The notes: generated by a model not told the origin, from the letters alone. Shown: positions 1 to 13,620, counted from the first letter of the stretch. The stretch: 64,000 nt of DNA from Allacma fusca (GCA_947179485.1 OX359245.1:25283067-25347066); one strand, 5' to 3'. Program-made: numbers and translations.

Positions 1-2593
1 CACTACCGCCCATCGTGAAATAAAATTGGTCACTCTGATGTATCGCTGTTGATTGATTGTGATGGACACATTCCTCCGACTGTATAACCCCATACAGTAA
101 ATAGTCCGATTGGGTTAACCTTCGCTCCGGTTACTCTTCCACATCTCATTACATCGAAGAATACATCAGCCCCCAAAAGTATATCGATGTATCCCGGTAC
201 CATAAATCCAGGATCTGCTAAAGGCAAACCTCTTAAATGGCTTACTTCATCTTCATTAACTTTTCGCTTCGGTAACATCGTTGTAACCTTGGGAAGAATG
301 TATGCATTGACTTTCATCTCGAAATCATCTTCTTGGTTTGATCTTAACCCAAGTGTGATCGAAGAATTGGAAATTCCCGCTTTCGATTCTCCAACTCCAG
401 AAATATTAACATCACAAATCTTCCGTTCTAACTTCAAAGATTTTGCTGCTCTCTCCGAAACAAAACTGACATCGGAGCCTGGATCAAGGAGTGCTCTGAA
501 CTCTTGCAACCTTCCTTTGTTATCTTCAACAGCAATCGTTGCAGTAGCCATCAATCCTTTCTTTGATGTTGCCGATACAGAACTAATTCCAATATGTGCT
601 GTCACCGATTCTGTCCTGACCTCGGTTCCCGAATTCCTCCGTATGTGTAAAAGTGAGTGATGCGCTCCTTGACAAATGCTGCATGTTGTACTGCTAAAAC
701 ACTTCGTTGCCAAATGACCCGCTCGCATGCATTTGTAAATAACTTCAATTCTACTACCTTTGCCCTTCTGTCTGCAACCGTCATTTTTAAAAATGCTTCG
801 CAGTCCCCAATCAGGTGCTCCTTACTTGAGCATAATAGACAGCAAGCATTGACATTCGTATGATGAGCATGCACAATTTTCTTGCTGCTGCCCTGCTGCT
901 TTTCCGGCATAGTTTCACTGATTGGCAACTTCTTTCCAAATTCCGATGAGCACAGAATAACAGCACGATCATCCAGGAACTCAATCAGCTCCGCCATCTT
1001 TGGAATTCTTTCCCGTCCAATTTTCGTTTCCCACAACTTATGTGTTTCGTTGTCCAACTTGGTAGTGATGCGTAACATTGCCAAGTCACTATCTTCATCA
1101 ATCGGCCTTTCCAGTGCCCTTAGTGCTCTCACTACCGATGAAGCAATATCCACCATACTCCGCAGCTCGATTCCTGATTCTCTTTCCAGAATAGGCATAT
1201 CGATTAGTCGATTTAAATGAGTTTTAATTAACTCACGCGTGTTATGGTATCTTCTGTTTAATGTGGCCCATGCTTCTTCATAGTTTGCATCAGAAATTGA
1301 AAACGGCTGCAACAATTCTGCTGGACTTCCCTTCAGACAACCTTTGAGATAACTTAATTTCTCTGCGCCCCTAAGTGTCGGATGATTATGAATACTTGAC
1401 ATAAATAGGTCCCTGAATGAAGTCCACTCCAACATACTACCAGAAAATGTTGGCGTCTCCAATTTTGGTAACTTCACCGTCACAGCATGCTCCGATGCTC
1501 CATCAGCCGACATCCTCCTTTTCGATGCTTGAGGTTCAGTGCCAGACATCCTTCCGATGATGCGCTTCACTGCCACCTTAACTTCATCAAACCGATCCGC
1601 TATTTCATCATACTGTTGAAGATGTACTTCCTCCTCTTGCTCCGGGCATGAAGACATAATTTCTTCAAATAATGAATTGAAGTCCTTCCACATATCCGTA
1701 ATTTGTTGATCATAGACCCCAGCTGTAGCCGCATTCCACAGTTGCGCATTCTCATGGTCAACCTTAGCCTTTACTCTTGTTAACTTGGACTTCACCAACT
1801 TTCTTCTTGCAATCAGAGCATCCATAATGTCAGTCACCACAATAACTCCTCAGTAAAAATATGATTCAGACACTATCCGGTTCGAAGGACCAAATGTTGA
1901 GGTGTGTGTGACTGATAAATAGTAAAATCCCGATGTAGTTTGATTTACTATGAAAGTTGCAGATTACACGTGTAATTAAGTAATTGACTTGCCCGAATAC
2001 AAGAATTACTATTCTAAAGATTAACAAGAGTATTTATTGAGATGTTAACAGTTCCGTGTCTTAATGCATTCTGTTACAAGCGCTAGTCATCATTGCATCT
2101 TAACCAGATCAATGTACTAATACTTACATACGCTTGCTATGCTACATTTCATAATACTTGCCTTACAATTATTACTATGAAAGTAATATTCAATACTTTT
2201 GCTATTGTCAAATAACTTAGAAATGACAAAAATAGCTAAATAAAATAATTTCACTTTCTTCAATTAAAAATAATAGCAGTAACAATTACTACTGCTACAC
2301 AGTAGCAAAACTATGCCATTTCACTTCTCAACAGATAGAATAAACGAGCTCTACTGCTATTATGATTAGCTGAGTTGGTAGCAATTATTTTATTCAATTA
2401 TGTGTTAAAGTTATTGGCGCTACTCTAACTCTACTCTCTAAATGTGTGTTAACTCTGCCACGAATTACGAAAATTACCACGAATATAAAGGGAATGGACA
2501 ATATGCGTATATATACATATCTATCTCCGCAGTTATTATTATTGGAAACCCTAATGGCTGTGTACATTTCCGAGCATTCTAAAACGCATAACA
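1..2593 (-). mobile_element. BEL/Pao LTR retrotransposon fossil, left part outside the window
   Basis: This is an old copy of a BEL/Pao-type LTR element read on the minus strand. A Gag-like region of the DUF1759 type lies at about 602-1840. It is followed, toward lower coordinates, by a Cys/His knuckle stretch and a DUF1758-type aspartic protease region (about 30-728) with a D-P-G-S active-site motif. The upstream LTR (1895-2593) and a primer-binding-site-like stretch typical of BEL elements (about 1875-1894) precede the Gag region. Reverse transcriptase, RNase H, integrase and the second LTR would lie beyond the left edge. The visible part is broken, with about one or two breaks, and is treated as a fossil. 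Age cannot be judged from one LTR, but the protein-like regions are still easily recognised, which suggests moderate age. Confidence 0.85.
1895..2593 (-). repeat. LTR of the BEL/Pao fossil
   Basis: On the plus strand the block starts TGTTGAGG and ends CATAACA, the usual TG...CA termini with a short inverted repeat (TGTT/AACA). It is 699 bp long and directly abuts the primer-binding-site-like sequence of the element. The start is well supported by that junction. The far end is inferred from the matching terminus, since no second LTR is available for comparison. Confidence 0.6.
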
Positions 2594-2807
2594 TTGTTAT
2601 TTAAAGCTCCGGACTTAAACTAAAAGTTCTAGTCCTTTGTGTCCACAAGGTCAAAATCGGGGTCGCTCCAGGATTCCATTTGTGGAGAAGTTTCCCAAAA
2701 TTTTCGGAATTTTGGGAAACTAAGAAATTCGAAGTGTTTGTTTGATCATTCAAGAGATCAGGAGAACGTGTAAACCAAATTTGAGGTGTAAATATCGATT
2801 TTGAATT

Positions 2808-2880
2808 TTTCGAAATTTGTAATTTTTTTTTGAAATTTCGAAATTTGTAATTTGTTTTTGAAATTTCGAAAATTGAAAAA
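2808..2880. repeat. Short tandem repeat of AAATTTCGAAATTTG-type units
   Basis: Two to three units of about 28 bp, each containing the palindromic core AAATTTCGAAATTT separated by T-runs. Seen directly. No function can be assigned. Confidence 0.6.
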
Positions 2881-3284
2881 ATTTGAAGGGGTTTGCACAT
2901 TTACATGGTCTGGAGTTTGTGTTGAGCAAGTTTTTTTTTCATCTGAGCTTAATGGTATAGAAGCCTTTGTGTCCACAAGGTCAGAACCGAGGTCAATCCA
3001 TTATATCGCTTTGCTCATAAAAATTCCACAAAGTGAAGAATAAATACATATTTACGAGAGGAGTTTCAAGATCCACCGTTGTAATTGAGTGCGAGGTGAG
3101 TGCGAGTGCAAATGAAACGCCCAGGTATGTTATGATTTCGAAATGCATTCAAATCACCCGCTGAGCAAGGATGAGCATAAAAAAAATGCTGTTTATACGC
3201 AGATATTCACGTGTGTTACTTCATATAGTGCATATGCTGAGTTTCGCAGTGATTAAATTGTTTACAAATAAAAAAAAATTATTA

Positions 3285-3339
3285 CGAATGGGGGGGGGCA
3301 ATTGCCTCCTTTGCCCCCCCCCCCTTGGCTACGCCCCTG
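3285..3339. mobile_element. Single end of a hAT-type DNA transposon
   Basis: The sequence ends TTGGCTACGCCCCTG; its reverse complement starts CAGGGGCGTAGCCAAGG followed by a G-run, the form of many hAT terminal inverted repeats. A second G-run lies at about 3290. No matching left end or 8-bp target duplication was found, so this is a lone or truncated end. Confidence 0.4.
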
Positions 3340-5181
3340 ATATTTAAATGAATTCGGTACTGAAGTTTTTGAGTTATCGTGTCAACGTATGTACGAACGA
3401 TATCGGAACATTAGGGTGGTGCGCAGTCCTAAGAAGCGCAAAATTGAACTGACCGCAATGACTCCTTTAAATAATCGCCATAATTTTGTGTATAGTAGTA
3501 ACTTAATATGCCACAAGTCACGACATAAGTCGTAAAACTTACTGCAGAAGTGTTACAAGGATTTTATTACAGTAATTCTTAATTCTCAAAAATAATAAAA
3601 GACAATGGAGCATTTTGAATTGAAGTAGAAAATAAATATCATCGCATTACAATCTTATGACCTCTCGTATTAAAATAAATAACGCGCCAGCGCCTCAAGT
3701 CTCTTTCCCATATACTACTAAAAAAAAGGTTTGAGAGCTCAGCTCACATAAGGTTTTCCATAGTAAAAGTTATAACTTAATTAAACCTAAATATACAAGC
3801 ATGTCTGCAAAAAAGTTGTTTGCTCATGTGGGTGTTTCATGGATGTCGACGAAATAATAGGTTGTAAGTAGGCCAAAGGTTATGAAAATAGTTATTTGTA
3901 ACTTCAATGAAAAGTCAAATATAATTTAAAATGCAGTGGTGCGTGCTCATTTTTTCAAATAAAGCACACACAAGCTGAAGTTTGCTCTCGTTCACAGAGA
4001 TTCCCTTCTGAAAAGTATTTTCGGCCTAGAAACTTCTCACGACAAGCAATGTCACAATAGGCCGTCTTCTTGCATTTGGTCTCCGAATTTAAGGTTTCAT
4101 TACGTGAGAAAATATGTTGTGCCTGTCCGGGAGTAAATAGTACAATTACTCTTGAAACTTTAAACTAATGTTAGCAATGTAAGTATCAGATTTCAATTAG
4201 CAATTAGCGACTAATACCTAGCGGTGTCCTACTATCGCAACATTTTTTAAATTAAATTAAATTAAACATTTAATTTGTGTGTAAAATAGGATTCACAGGG
4301 ACTCCTGACTTACGCTCTGATCACAAACGCAGAGGGAATCCGATACACAGACAGGATCCATATTATCATGACAGAGATGAACGCATTTGGAGTAAGTGTA
4401 AGAGTACTCAAACATGCAGAATTCCACGGTTCCTTCCTCAAAGTAACTCGCCTCAAGGAATTGGCTCTGTAAATTATGAGCTAATTTATCAGTCAACAGC
4501 CCAGAGTACATCAGAATCAAAATAAATTACTGGAATCAAATATCTTCAAAGGATTGAGTACAAACCTGGCTGAACAATGCGAATATAAAACAAAGGGCAG
4601 TGTTGGAATGCATATTGGAATTCTTTTCAGACGGAGACTGGTCCTGAATGAAACCTTTGTCAAATGCAATTAAATAAAATAATGAACGCTTAAATAATGC
4701 CAATATGTCAAGTACAGTCTCGCTGTTGACAAGTGAAGCTGCAAAGGAATACTAAAATTCAAAATTCATGTATTATTTTTCTCCACAACTATGTGCTTAT
4801 TTTAGACTGGAACTTGCCCTTGGCTACGATCAGTTAAAGGCTAGTGTCTGTGTGTACTTTAGGGAGTACTGAACTTCTCAAAGTATTTTTATTCCAGTCC
4901 CTATTTTTGACTTAGAGTCGTTTATCAGAAGGGTAGTTCGTTAAAAAAAATTGTATTTATGTAATTATAAAGAATGAGTTCTTCAACTAATACCATCAAT
5001 TACTTTAAAGTCTTACTTTGCCCCTTTACACAAATTTCGACACACACAAGAAATAGTTTCGACTGTGACAGTTTTGACTAATTTGTTAGCAAATAGAATT
5101 TTCAGGTCACAGAATAGAATTACATTTAATTTTTGTATTCCTTACAAAAGAATAAAAATACCAAAAAGTAGAAAAATTTGA

Positions 5182-5254
5182 TGGAGGTGCGGGGTATCGA
5201 TCCCCGTACCTCTCACATGCTAAGCGAGCGCTCTACCATCTGAGCTACACCCCC
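5182..5254 (-). tRNA. tRNA-Ala (AGC)
   Basis: On the minus strand the 73-nt sequence folds as a standard cloverleaf. The acceptor stem GGGGGTG pairs with CACCTCC (one G-U), followed by discriminator A. The D-arm region reads TAGCTCAGATGGTAGAGC, an internal promoter A box. The anticodon loop CTTAGCATG gives anticodon AGC. The T-arm region GGGGATCGATACCCC carries the B-box core GATCGATACC. A run of T residues follows about 4-9 nt downstream on the minus strand, a Pol III terminator. There is no intron. It decodes alanine GCU, and GCC by wobble after inosine modification. Confidence 0.96.
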
Positions 5255-7468
5255 ATTCGTATGAGGTGATGATGTTTACCTAGTAGTTACCTCCGACACG
5301 CAACTTCCACGTTACTCACTGTACTGTTTATCATTGGACAGTAGCTGATTGATAGTGACAGCTTTTTAGCTTTAATCTTTTACGTATTGAAAAAGATATA
5401 TACATAATGTCTAAAGGCATTTACTTACTTAAAGTAATAATTGTTAGCGGAAACCTGTTGAAAGGTCAAAATCGTGTTTTTGCCCTTTTATACTTATTCA
5501 AATTTTTCATACCCGAAATACAGGTCATAAAAATATAAATTGGCACTAGTTTGTAGCCAATTTTGTGGGCTTCAAGATTTGATATGAAACAGTTGGGGAC
5601 ACCCGACAATGTGGAAACGGGAGTTCAAAATATGTAGCAAAGTTCATCAAAATAAAATATAGGATGGATGAGAAAGACGGTAATATTTTAGGTGGCTGGA
5701 ACTGTTTTTATCCGTGGTTCCCCACTTCGGATGGAACCCTTCAACCAAACCACCATGATTGCTTAATCCACAAGATAATTCTCATCAAATTAGGGGAATC
5801 CAAAATTTGTGGCCACGCCTGCTTCTTACGTGAGCTAGAGGAGGAACATTATTTTGTTACACCTTGTATGTAAACCGTAAGCAAAGCTTAATCCCTAGTA
5901 ACGTGTGTGCATCTGCTGCAAGGCTGGGTATGAGAGTTTTATTCAGATGTAATGGTTCACTTGGGAAACGTATAGAAGCGTGTGTCCATCAATAAAGCCA
6001 CACGCTCACACGCACAAGAGCTACACGTACGAGAATGACAGTAAAGTCCAGGCTCTAAGGGACGGGTTCCAAACTGCCAACGAGTACGTAGTATGTATGT
6101 ACATCCCAAGAAGATTCAACATCATCCCACACTATCTAGTACGCTAACGAACATAAAAACGTTACCTACGTTGTAGATGTTGCAGCTGGTCGCTCTCTTC
6201 TCGCATAAAAATGCATTTTACAATAATTTAACTTACAATTTATTAGAATACCTAAATACCAAATTTTTAAGTTACTCTCCGGGTAAAAAAGCTAAAAATA
6301 AAATCTACAAAAAATCATTAAAAACCCATGGAGTCGAGTTCACGTAATTAAAAAACTCTAATTTCTTCCTGAAAGGACAAAGGGAAGAGAACAAAATAAA
6401 TAGCTGTTTCTTCAATTTTTTTTTCACTTTCCCCCAGTACGTTTAGAAGTTTATGTAGATTCTGCTGACGTCCATTTGAAACGTACATTTGATTTGTTTT
6501 TATCACCTTAATCAAAGATTGTTTAAAGATTAGCATTAGGCACAAATGATATTTTTCCTCCAGTTATTGTGAAATTAATTTTTTAATTCTATAAAAAAGC
6601 CCGCGATCCCTACTACAAAGTACCAGCACACGTTTATGGTTCCAACTCACCCCGAAAAAAACATTTCAGTTCAATTCGCAAGTAAGTGATCTGAACAAGC
6701 CTTTTCAGGTTTCAATTTCAGCTCATCTCATTTCCGTTGAACTTGCCAATTCTTTAAGATTGCTTTTTTCCAATTAAGCAACACAATTAAAAACCTTAAA
6801 TTGCTTGGAGTAACCGATCCACTTGAACAGAATTGAGGAATTAAACCTTCGGGAGGAATCTCCATTCGACCCCAGATTTATTTCCACATTAGACCCTCGG
6901 GAGTCAATGAAGTGTTTCAAGACAAAGGTTAGAAGTCTGGAAGAGAGTTGGGAGTCTGGTTGGAGTGATGACAGGAAAACGTGCCCCGTGTTTGTTCATT
7001 CCCACAGTGCTACTAGATGAAATTTCTCTTCAGAAACGAACGCCATTCTTATCTAACCGTTTCCTATTAAAACAGGTAGCAAATGAATGCAATTTGCTGC
7101 AACGCACGTGGGTCATTGTATGCAAACCCAACAATGCATGTGTTAAGTCGTATGAAAAGGTAGCTACTAACAAACCCAGAAGTCCAATTAGAATTGTTTC
7201 AATTTCCTGGACATGAAAAGTAGAAACAGAAGAAGTTTTTATGAGCTATTATTTTATGCAGTAAAACAACCAGATTTGGCTTTTTATACTGCTAGAAGAA
7301 AAGCCGGAATGTAGTTGTACAGGTGAATAATAATTGCTCGACATTTCAATTTCCTGAATATTGCGTTATTTTTTAATACTTCCCAAAAATTCTCATAGAA
7401 CTTTAAAATTTTGAACATGAGCAAATGGAATGCTTAAAACGGGCTGTAGCTCAATATTAACAGAGGAC
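5255..7468. other. Intergenic stretch, no gene seen
   Basis: About 2.2 kb without a supportable gene. Small ORFs (for example at 5664-5873 and 6823-7216) lack splice-linked neighbours, domains or biased codon use. The right end contains the 3' flank of the secreted-protein gene that follows. Confidence 0.55.
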
Positions 7469-8630
7469 CTAGACAGACATGGAAGCACTACCGGAAGCGC
7501 TACCACTGGCCTGAGAACTGCCACCAGAATTTCCTGTTGAATTACCACTGATGCTACCTCCAGCACTGCCAGCCAATTGTGATGTTAACACAGACTGCAG
7601 ATTGCGAGCACCCTGTAAGAGAGCACTGACCACGTCAGAAATACCCTGTGGAAATTAATATCCATTAATTTAAAATCCTTTGGGCACTCTGGTTGGAATA
7701 GATGGTCGCTTCCTCGACCGACAGACTTACGATTAGTCATCAAAATCATGTTTAACTAACCTGGTCAACGGCACCAGCAATGAGATTATTAGCGTTGCTA
7801 ACGGCAGTAGCTACAGCTTGGACATTATTTTGGTTCACGTTGTTCAATTCATTCAAAGCGCTCTGAAGGGCTGCCTGTTGTGCCTGAAGGGCTTGAATTC
7901 TTTGAGTGCTCTGTTGGGTCACAGCATTGACCAGGATCCCGATCAGTGAGGACGCTTGCTGGCGGGCGTTGTTCAGTTGAGTCGTGACATTTTTAAGGGC
8001 AGCAGTGACCTGGTTCCTGAAGTTTGCAAGCTGATCTGCAGCGTTCTGGCCTTGAGCTTGAAGTTGAGTTTGAATTTGGGAGCGGAGATTTGTGAGTGCG
8101 GTGGTGGCATTTGCAAGAAGTCCCTGGAGTTGCTTCCCAGCGGCGGAAGTGCTGTCGTTCAGAGACGTTTGCACGGCCTGGAGCAATTGAATGGTTTGGT
8201 TCACAGTGTCAGCTGTGCATACACAAAGTAGAGCAATAACACGGAAATTAGAAATTGGTCAGTGCCACTCTCTGGGCAGGATTTTCACGAGGAAAAATTT
8301 ACAAATAGGATAAAAAATGAATGGAAACTTACTGGTATTAGCCTGGAGGTTCGTAAGAGCCTGTCTTAGTTGTTGACCCAAGGCACTCGTCTGGTTGGTA
8401 AGGTTGTTCCTCAAGTTGGTAAGGTCACTGCGGACTTGATCAGTCAAATTAGGGTTTGCTAGCGTGAGGTTAATAACCAAGACGACCTGAAGTGTATTGT
8501 TGTTGGAGTCGCTGGAGTTGCTGGAATCTTGAGCAGGTGCCTCCCGAACGAACCGACTTGCACCGTAAACTTCAGTGGTAGTGAAGGCAAGGAGGGCAAT
8601 AGCCACGGAAATAAGAAGTACTTTAACCAT
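7469..8630 (-). CDS. Secreted Gln/Asn-rich amphipathic-helix protein, three exons
   Basis: Three exons join in frame: 8630-8333, 8212-7761 and 7645-7469, with donors GTAAGT and GTTAGT and acceptors TGCACAG and TTCCACAG. They give about 308 residues. The ATG at 8630 is chosen because upstream in-frame codons offer no ATG and it begins a clear signal peptide (MVKVLLISVAIALLAF, cut probably near YGA). The mature chain starts with a Ser/Asn-rich stretch. About 200 residues of Leu/Gln/Asn/Ala-rich heptad-like helix follow, with many N-glycosylation sequons (NLT, NQT, NNT), and the tail is Gly/Ser-rich. Regular hydrophobic spacing suggests a bundle of amphipathic helices, reminiscent of exchangeable lipid-binding apolipoproteins, but no family is recognised. 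A TATA box lies upstream. Gene structure is firm; function is unknown. Confidence 0.85.
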
Positions 8631-8726
8631 CTTTCCCAACTTCTTTTTCAACTTCAAAGCTCTTCTTGTTTTGTCTCGGCTGCTGGAAACCTTAAAGTTG
8701 TCTGTGATTTCTTTGAATTGTGGAAT

Positions 8727-8740
8727 CCCCTTTTATACCC
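8727..8740 (-). promoter_or_regulatory. TATA box of the secreted-protein gene
   Basis: The minus strand reads GGGTATAAAAGGGG, a near-ideal TATA box about 100 bp upstream of the ATG at 8630. This places transcription start around 8700 and leaves a 5' UTR of about 70 nt. It suggests strong, regulated expression, as for many secreted proteins. Confidence 0.65.
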
Positions 8741-11700
8741 TTTTTCGATCCTGATTGACTCTTGAGTTAGGAATCTTAACTTCGTTCCCATCTCATTGCA
8801 GATAAACATACATGAGCGTATAAATATTTACTAATAGTTATTATAGAATTTAGTAGGTACTGTGTCCATACATCTCAGGAGTGCTGATCTGTACGTAAAA
8901 ATAGTGTACAGTAAATGCCTCCATGAGCGGGAGGAGTGATCAGAGGATCATGAGATATAGGTGAGCTCTATTTTAATAAAAAGCATGGATTTTGACATTT
9001 TCGGCTCCAGCAAGGGTGCTACGTCATGTTGTGGTTTTATCTGACTTAAAAAAAACTGCGCGTGTTGTTATCAAATCTGATACTAGTAGAAATGTTTGTA
9101 CAGTTCGATGTTCTGTATTATGCAATATTTTAGTTTATAAGCCTTTTATATAGATACACTTAATTCAATGTGTACAGAAATTATCTAATCTATATCATTT
9201 ACTATATGTAATCTGATATTTTATGTGGAAATAAATAATCATAAATTATTGTAACAAAACCGGATTTAGTGCTGAACTTATGAAAAAACCTTTGCATGTG
9301 GAGGGATCATATTTATTAGGACTATTCGGACAAGAAAATGTTTCATGTTGATGTCTGAGCAAATGTTATGTAAATACACAATTACTTACAACACACAAAT
9401 TATTAGTCGATCAATGACTATACGAATAAAAATCGCTGACATTCCCGAATTTGAAATATCTATGCCTATATTTTATGGTCTGGGGTATGTGAAGTAAATA
9501 AATTTAAGTAAATATAGTTCTAAACGTAACTAGTTTAAACCACGTTCAAATGTAAGAAATAACAATAAAAATTGTTGTTTTTGCTTCATGTAAGCAGATA
9601 ACCTAGGCTAATCAAACCTTATATAATAATTAAACCTTATATGATACTTAAGCCTTATAAATAATTGTAGAATATAGTACACTATGGCTATACTTCATTG
9701 AGCCATACAATTTAAATGAATGATGAATGAATGCAGTGCGGAAAGGTTATCAATAGTCTCAAGCGGTAATTATTCAAAGTCAAGTTTACTCCTATTAAGT
9801 ACAAACAAGCGACTCATTATTTAGAACACGTGTGGAAGGGTAGTGCGTTAAGATTTACGCAGTGTTACATAGTTATAGTAAATACTGTTGCTATTTTTCC
9901 CGTGCCTATACAATGCATCTCGTAATTCGTTATGCATACCCACACAAGCCTGACTTATTGCAGGATGCAGTGATCCCTGATCTGCGAAGTATCAATGGAA
10001 CCTAGAAAAATACATGCAAAGGTTAGTTATTTGGCTGGTGATCAATAATCAGCGTCAGTAAAAAATTATAACACCATATATATCTATATGTATCTAGAGT
10101 AACTAACGTCAGGACATTCTGAGACTGTGAACTGTTGAAACTGTCAAGGAATCTTGAATCAATAAAAAGACATGGCACTAATTGTAAGCGTTACACAATC
10201 AGTGAGCGCGTGTAATTGTTAGATATATGAGAGTCAAGGGCGGACGTACAATTAGTTCTGAATGGTGATGAGCAGTAGGTGCATATCACCGTAATTACCG
10301 AAAAGCCTATATTGCGTCATCAAATTTCCCTACACAAACATTTCCAAAATACAATTTACGACAAAATCTCCTGCCACCATCCAGGACAGTGAAGGTTAGA
10401 GTAAACAGAGTTTGATTTAAAAAAAAAAGATGACAGCGTGTCTGTACTTAAATTGTACTTTCTCATCTTCTGTATACATGTGTATTTGCTTAAGAAAACA
10501 ACATATGCATGGTTCCTGCCCATTTAAACATAAGGAAAGATGAGTATTGACAATCCCAGGTATTTGCATTGGTGAGAGTGAATAAACTCGGGGAAAAAAA
10601 TGTAACTCAGCTCAGGCAACAGAGTAAATATAATCAGGTTGACATAACCCATGTGGACATGCGTCCCTGCCAATATCGGAGAGAGCCCGACAGGGAGACC
10701 GGGATTTTATCTTACCCGCAATGACGTCCTGCACTCCCTGTCAAAGCATCTCCAGTTCTCATCCGGGTAGCATTTCCCTCCCGCTTTTCCTCACCTCTTT
10801 TAAAAGCCGACTTTCAAGCAACACAGCTCAAAAAATATCTGTCTTCCGGCATCTGTCAGTATTTAAACCAATTTACGCTCAGCCCACTGTAAAAAGGCCT
10901 ATTTCCCACCAGTGTCGATTGCGGAATCTGGGAAGTGCCATCAAAATACTAGAGATTGCGGGCATGCTGTAATGCTGCTCTTCAAGTCGTTCACACTCCC
11001 CATAACCGTTCCAGACGCTATATTACATGCATGTGATTTCCAGTAGAAGTGAGTCTATCGCTTCCTACATTAGTCTCAAATGTGAGGAACCAATCTTGGA
11101 AATAGGACTGGAATACTTCTTGAGGCGATTTTAACTAACGCTTGTTCATCCTTCCCATTTAAAACTTATTGGTTCAGCCCCTCAGTGTGAGAAACCAGTC
11201 AAAGTACATACTAAAAGCATTTTCTAGCTCCTTTTGCTGACTTAACTCAAAACCTCTCTTGGGAGAGCTTGACAATAATTCCGCGTGAAAAAAGACCCGA
11301 GTCCGGGTATGGTTTGAGGCTCTAATTTCCACAAATAGAAATATTCTGGAATAGATGCGACTCTCAAGGATCCACAGACTCCAAACTTCAAACCCTCGCC
11401 CTGGGGATTCATCTGTCCTTTGGACGACAAATACTCGTTTTTAAATTGCAGTGGGATGCCAAAGACGAGACGAGAGACATTCTCGGAGGAGCTCCAAGTG
11501 ATTTGATTTCGTGTGTACGTAATCACTTCGTTCCAGTGAGTCCCAAAGGTTACCCTCAACGAACATCATTAAGTACCTATATTTGCTCTACCTGGCTCTA
11601 ATTCATTTAAATGAGGTTACAAAATTTCCTTCTTAAATGTTTATATCTGTTGTACGTATTTACTACTTGCGAATTGTAGGGATTTCATTTGCATTTAGTT

Positions 11701-13620
11701 TTATTTCCGTTATGTTATCTAATTTTATGAACTCTTCTAGAATTTATTGCTTTTTCCCAATTATTACTCATGTAAATCTAGTGAAAGCTTAGATAAATCA
11801 GAGGAAATGAGTTTATATATTTTCAGGGAATTTTTGGAGCTTGAGTTCAAACGTAGTTGCCCAAAATAAACATTCATTTCCTGCTCATTCCTCTCAAACT
11901 TCCAAGAGAGTTCTTCAGAACTCTCCTATCCTCAGGCAGGGATGATTTTCTGCTTCCCTGGAGCTCTTTTGCATAATATAAATATCTTTAATGACTATGG
12001 ATGCACCCAATCCTTCATGAATCTCGGTAAATGAGGGAGGGATGTGTTGGCTCTGGAATGTCAATCACTCCACATTTCCAAATTATTGGATGTGACTCCG
12101 GTAGTAATTGAACCGTATGAATTCTCAGACGTACTTGTGAATTACTGATTATAATAATTACATATTATAATCTAATTTTGTTTAGGTCCTGCAGTTTTAA
12201 GAATATTCCAACATGTAGCATCCTTGAAATACAGGACTTCTACAGTCTTAGTTACTGATACATATATCATGCACATAGTGCGACAAAACTTTTTTAACTA
12301 GAATCCAAATTTCCAAAAACTTTTTTCATTGAGCTAGCAGGTCAATATTTGCTGTCACGGGGATCAAAAAGGTGAAGCAAAGCCAAGAGAGTTTTAAACC
12401 ACAAAGTTTAAAACTATTTCCTACAGTTCACATAATATCACATCATTTGCACCACATTTCTAGCTCCAGCAGCCGCTCTCGTTTATAGAGAATTTTACTG
12501 GATTTTTTTACCGGTGCTATCTGTCGTGTCCCTAGTTTGGGAATTAAATGACCGGTTAAAATAGGGAGCAAGGTTGAAGGTTCAAATTCAGCCTCAGGAG
12601 GAAAGGTGAGGAATATACACAGGAGGAGAAGTTGCTATTTTGTCATGTAGACATGGTCGTAATATATTTCATATGTTACGGATTGTGAGCTTGTAGAAAA
12701 GTATCGTGGGGATTCATTAGAATCTAATATCATCAGTCCGAGTTGGAAATTGTGACCACAGGAGAAAAATGTAACGCTAGTTGAAAAATAAGCAAAAGAT
12801 TGTTGTTCCCGATGACAACTTTTATAAATAGCCTGGAATCACATGTTAGGCTCCGGGAGCCGCAATTTTCAACTTTCCTTCATGAAATTAGATTTTAATG
12901 AATCCCCATGAAAATTTCTGCATACATGTAGTGCTTAAAATAGCTTTATAATTGTCATGTCATGCATTATAAAAATGCAATATTAGAAACTTTTATACAT
13001 CTTCCTTACTTTCCTTCTGAGTGTGAGGCTCAATATCTTCCAACAACCTATCTCCCTATTTTTATCCGTATCCAAAATTCTCAACGGAGTGACCTATCAA
13101 ATAGCTGTCTATAAAATCCCATCCTATATACATACGAGTTATATTCTAAAAAAAACCGCGTGGAAATAAAAATGTTAACTTTGAAATCCTGAAAGCTTCT
13201 TCTTCGCTTCACGCCCGTGGTCCCGTCGGCCCCAAGTATTGAGTCAGGTCAAATAAGTAAATTTTAGAAAGCCTGGAACCACATTTGCTATATCTACCTA
13301 CAAACTGTGGGAGCCAAATTTTTTGTGAGTCAATTCACTTTGTGGGCTAGAAAGGGGAAATGATTCTGGTCAGCCTGTACAATCTGCAAGAACTGCTAGG
13401 GCTGAGGTACCGCAAGCCATTTCCGAAATTTTGGTATGCTTAAATGCATTTAATGCCTAATAAATATTATATAGGATGCCGAATGGTGCTTGCACTTTTA
13501 CACGTGCAGACACATACATAAAGAGTGTTATAGTGTTGTTTGTACTGCACACTGCGGCGCATACTACAGACGATGAAAGAAAGTATATTCTAAGGCTGAA
13601 CCCACACAAGACAACTTGCC
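8741..13620. other. Gene-poor stretch
   Basis: Nearly 5 kb, AT-rich, with no exon chain, RNA gene or bounded transposon that can be supported. ORFs at 10721-10972 (+) and 11242-11559 (-) are isolated and have no recognisable domain. A phrase like AGCCTGGAA-CACAT followed by GGGAGCC occurs near 12830 and 13270, hinting at short dispersed repeats. Confidence 0.5.

Larger units (their letters stand above)
2594..5181. other. Intergenic stretch, no gene seen
   Basis: AT-rich, without a supportable coding exon. It holds a small array of degenerate AAATTTCGAAATTTG units (about 2808-2880), a 19-bp phrase CTTTGTGTCCACAAGGTCA present twice (about 2635 and 2965), and one transposon end near 3339. The short ORFs here show no domain or codon signal. 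Confidence 0.6.

Noticed and set aside
187-1220. Plus-strand ORFs opposite the BEL/Pao fossil
   Set aside because: Antisense shadows of the Gag and protease regions with no domain of their own.
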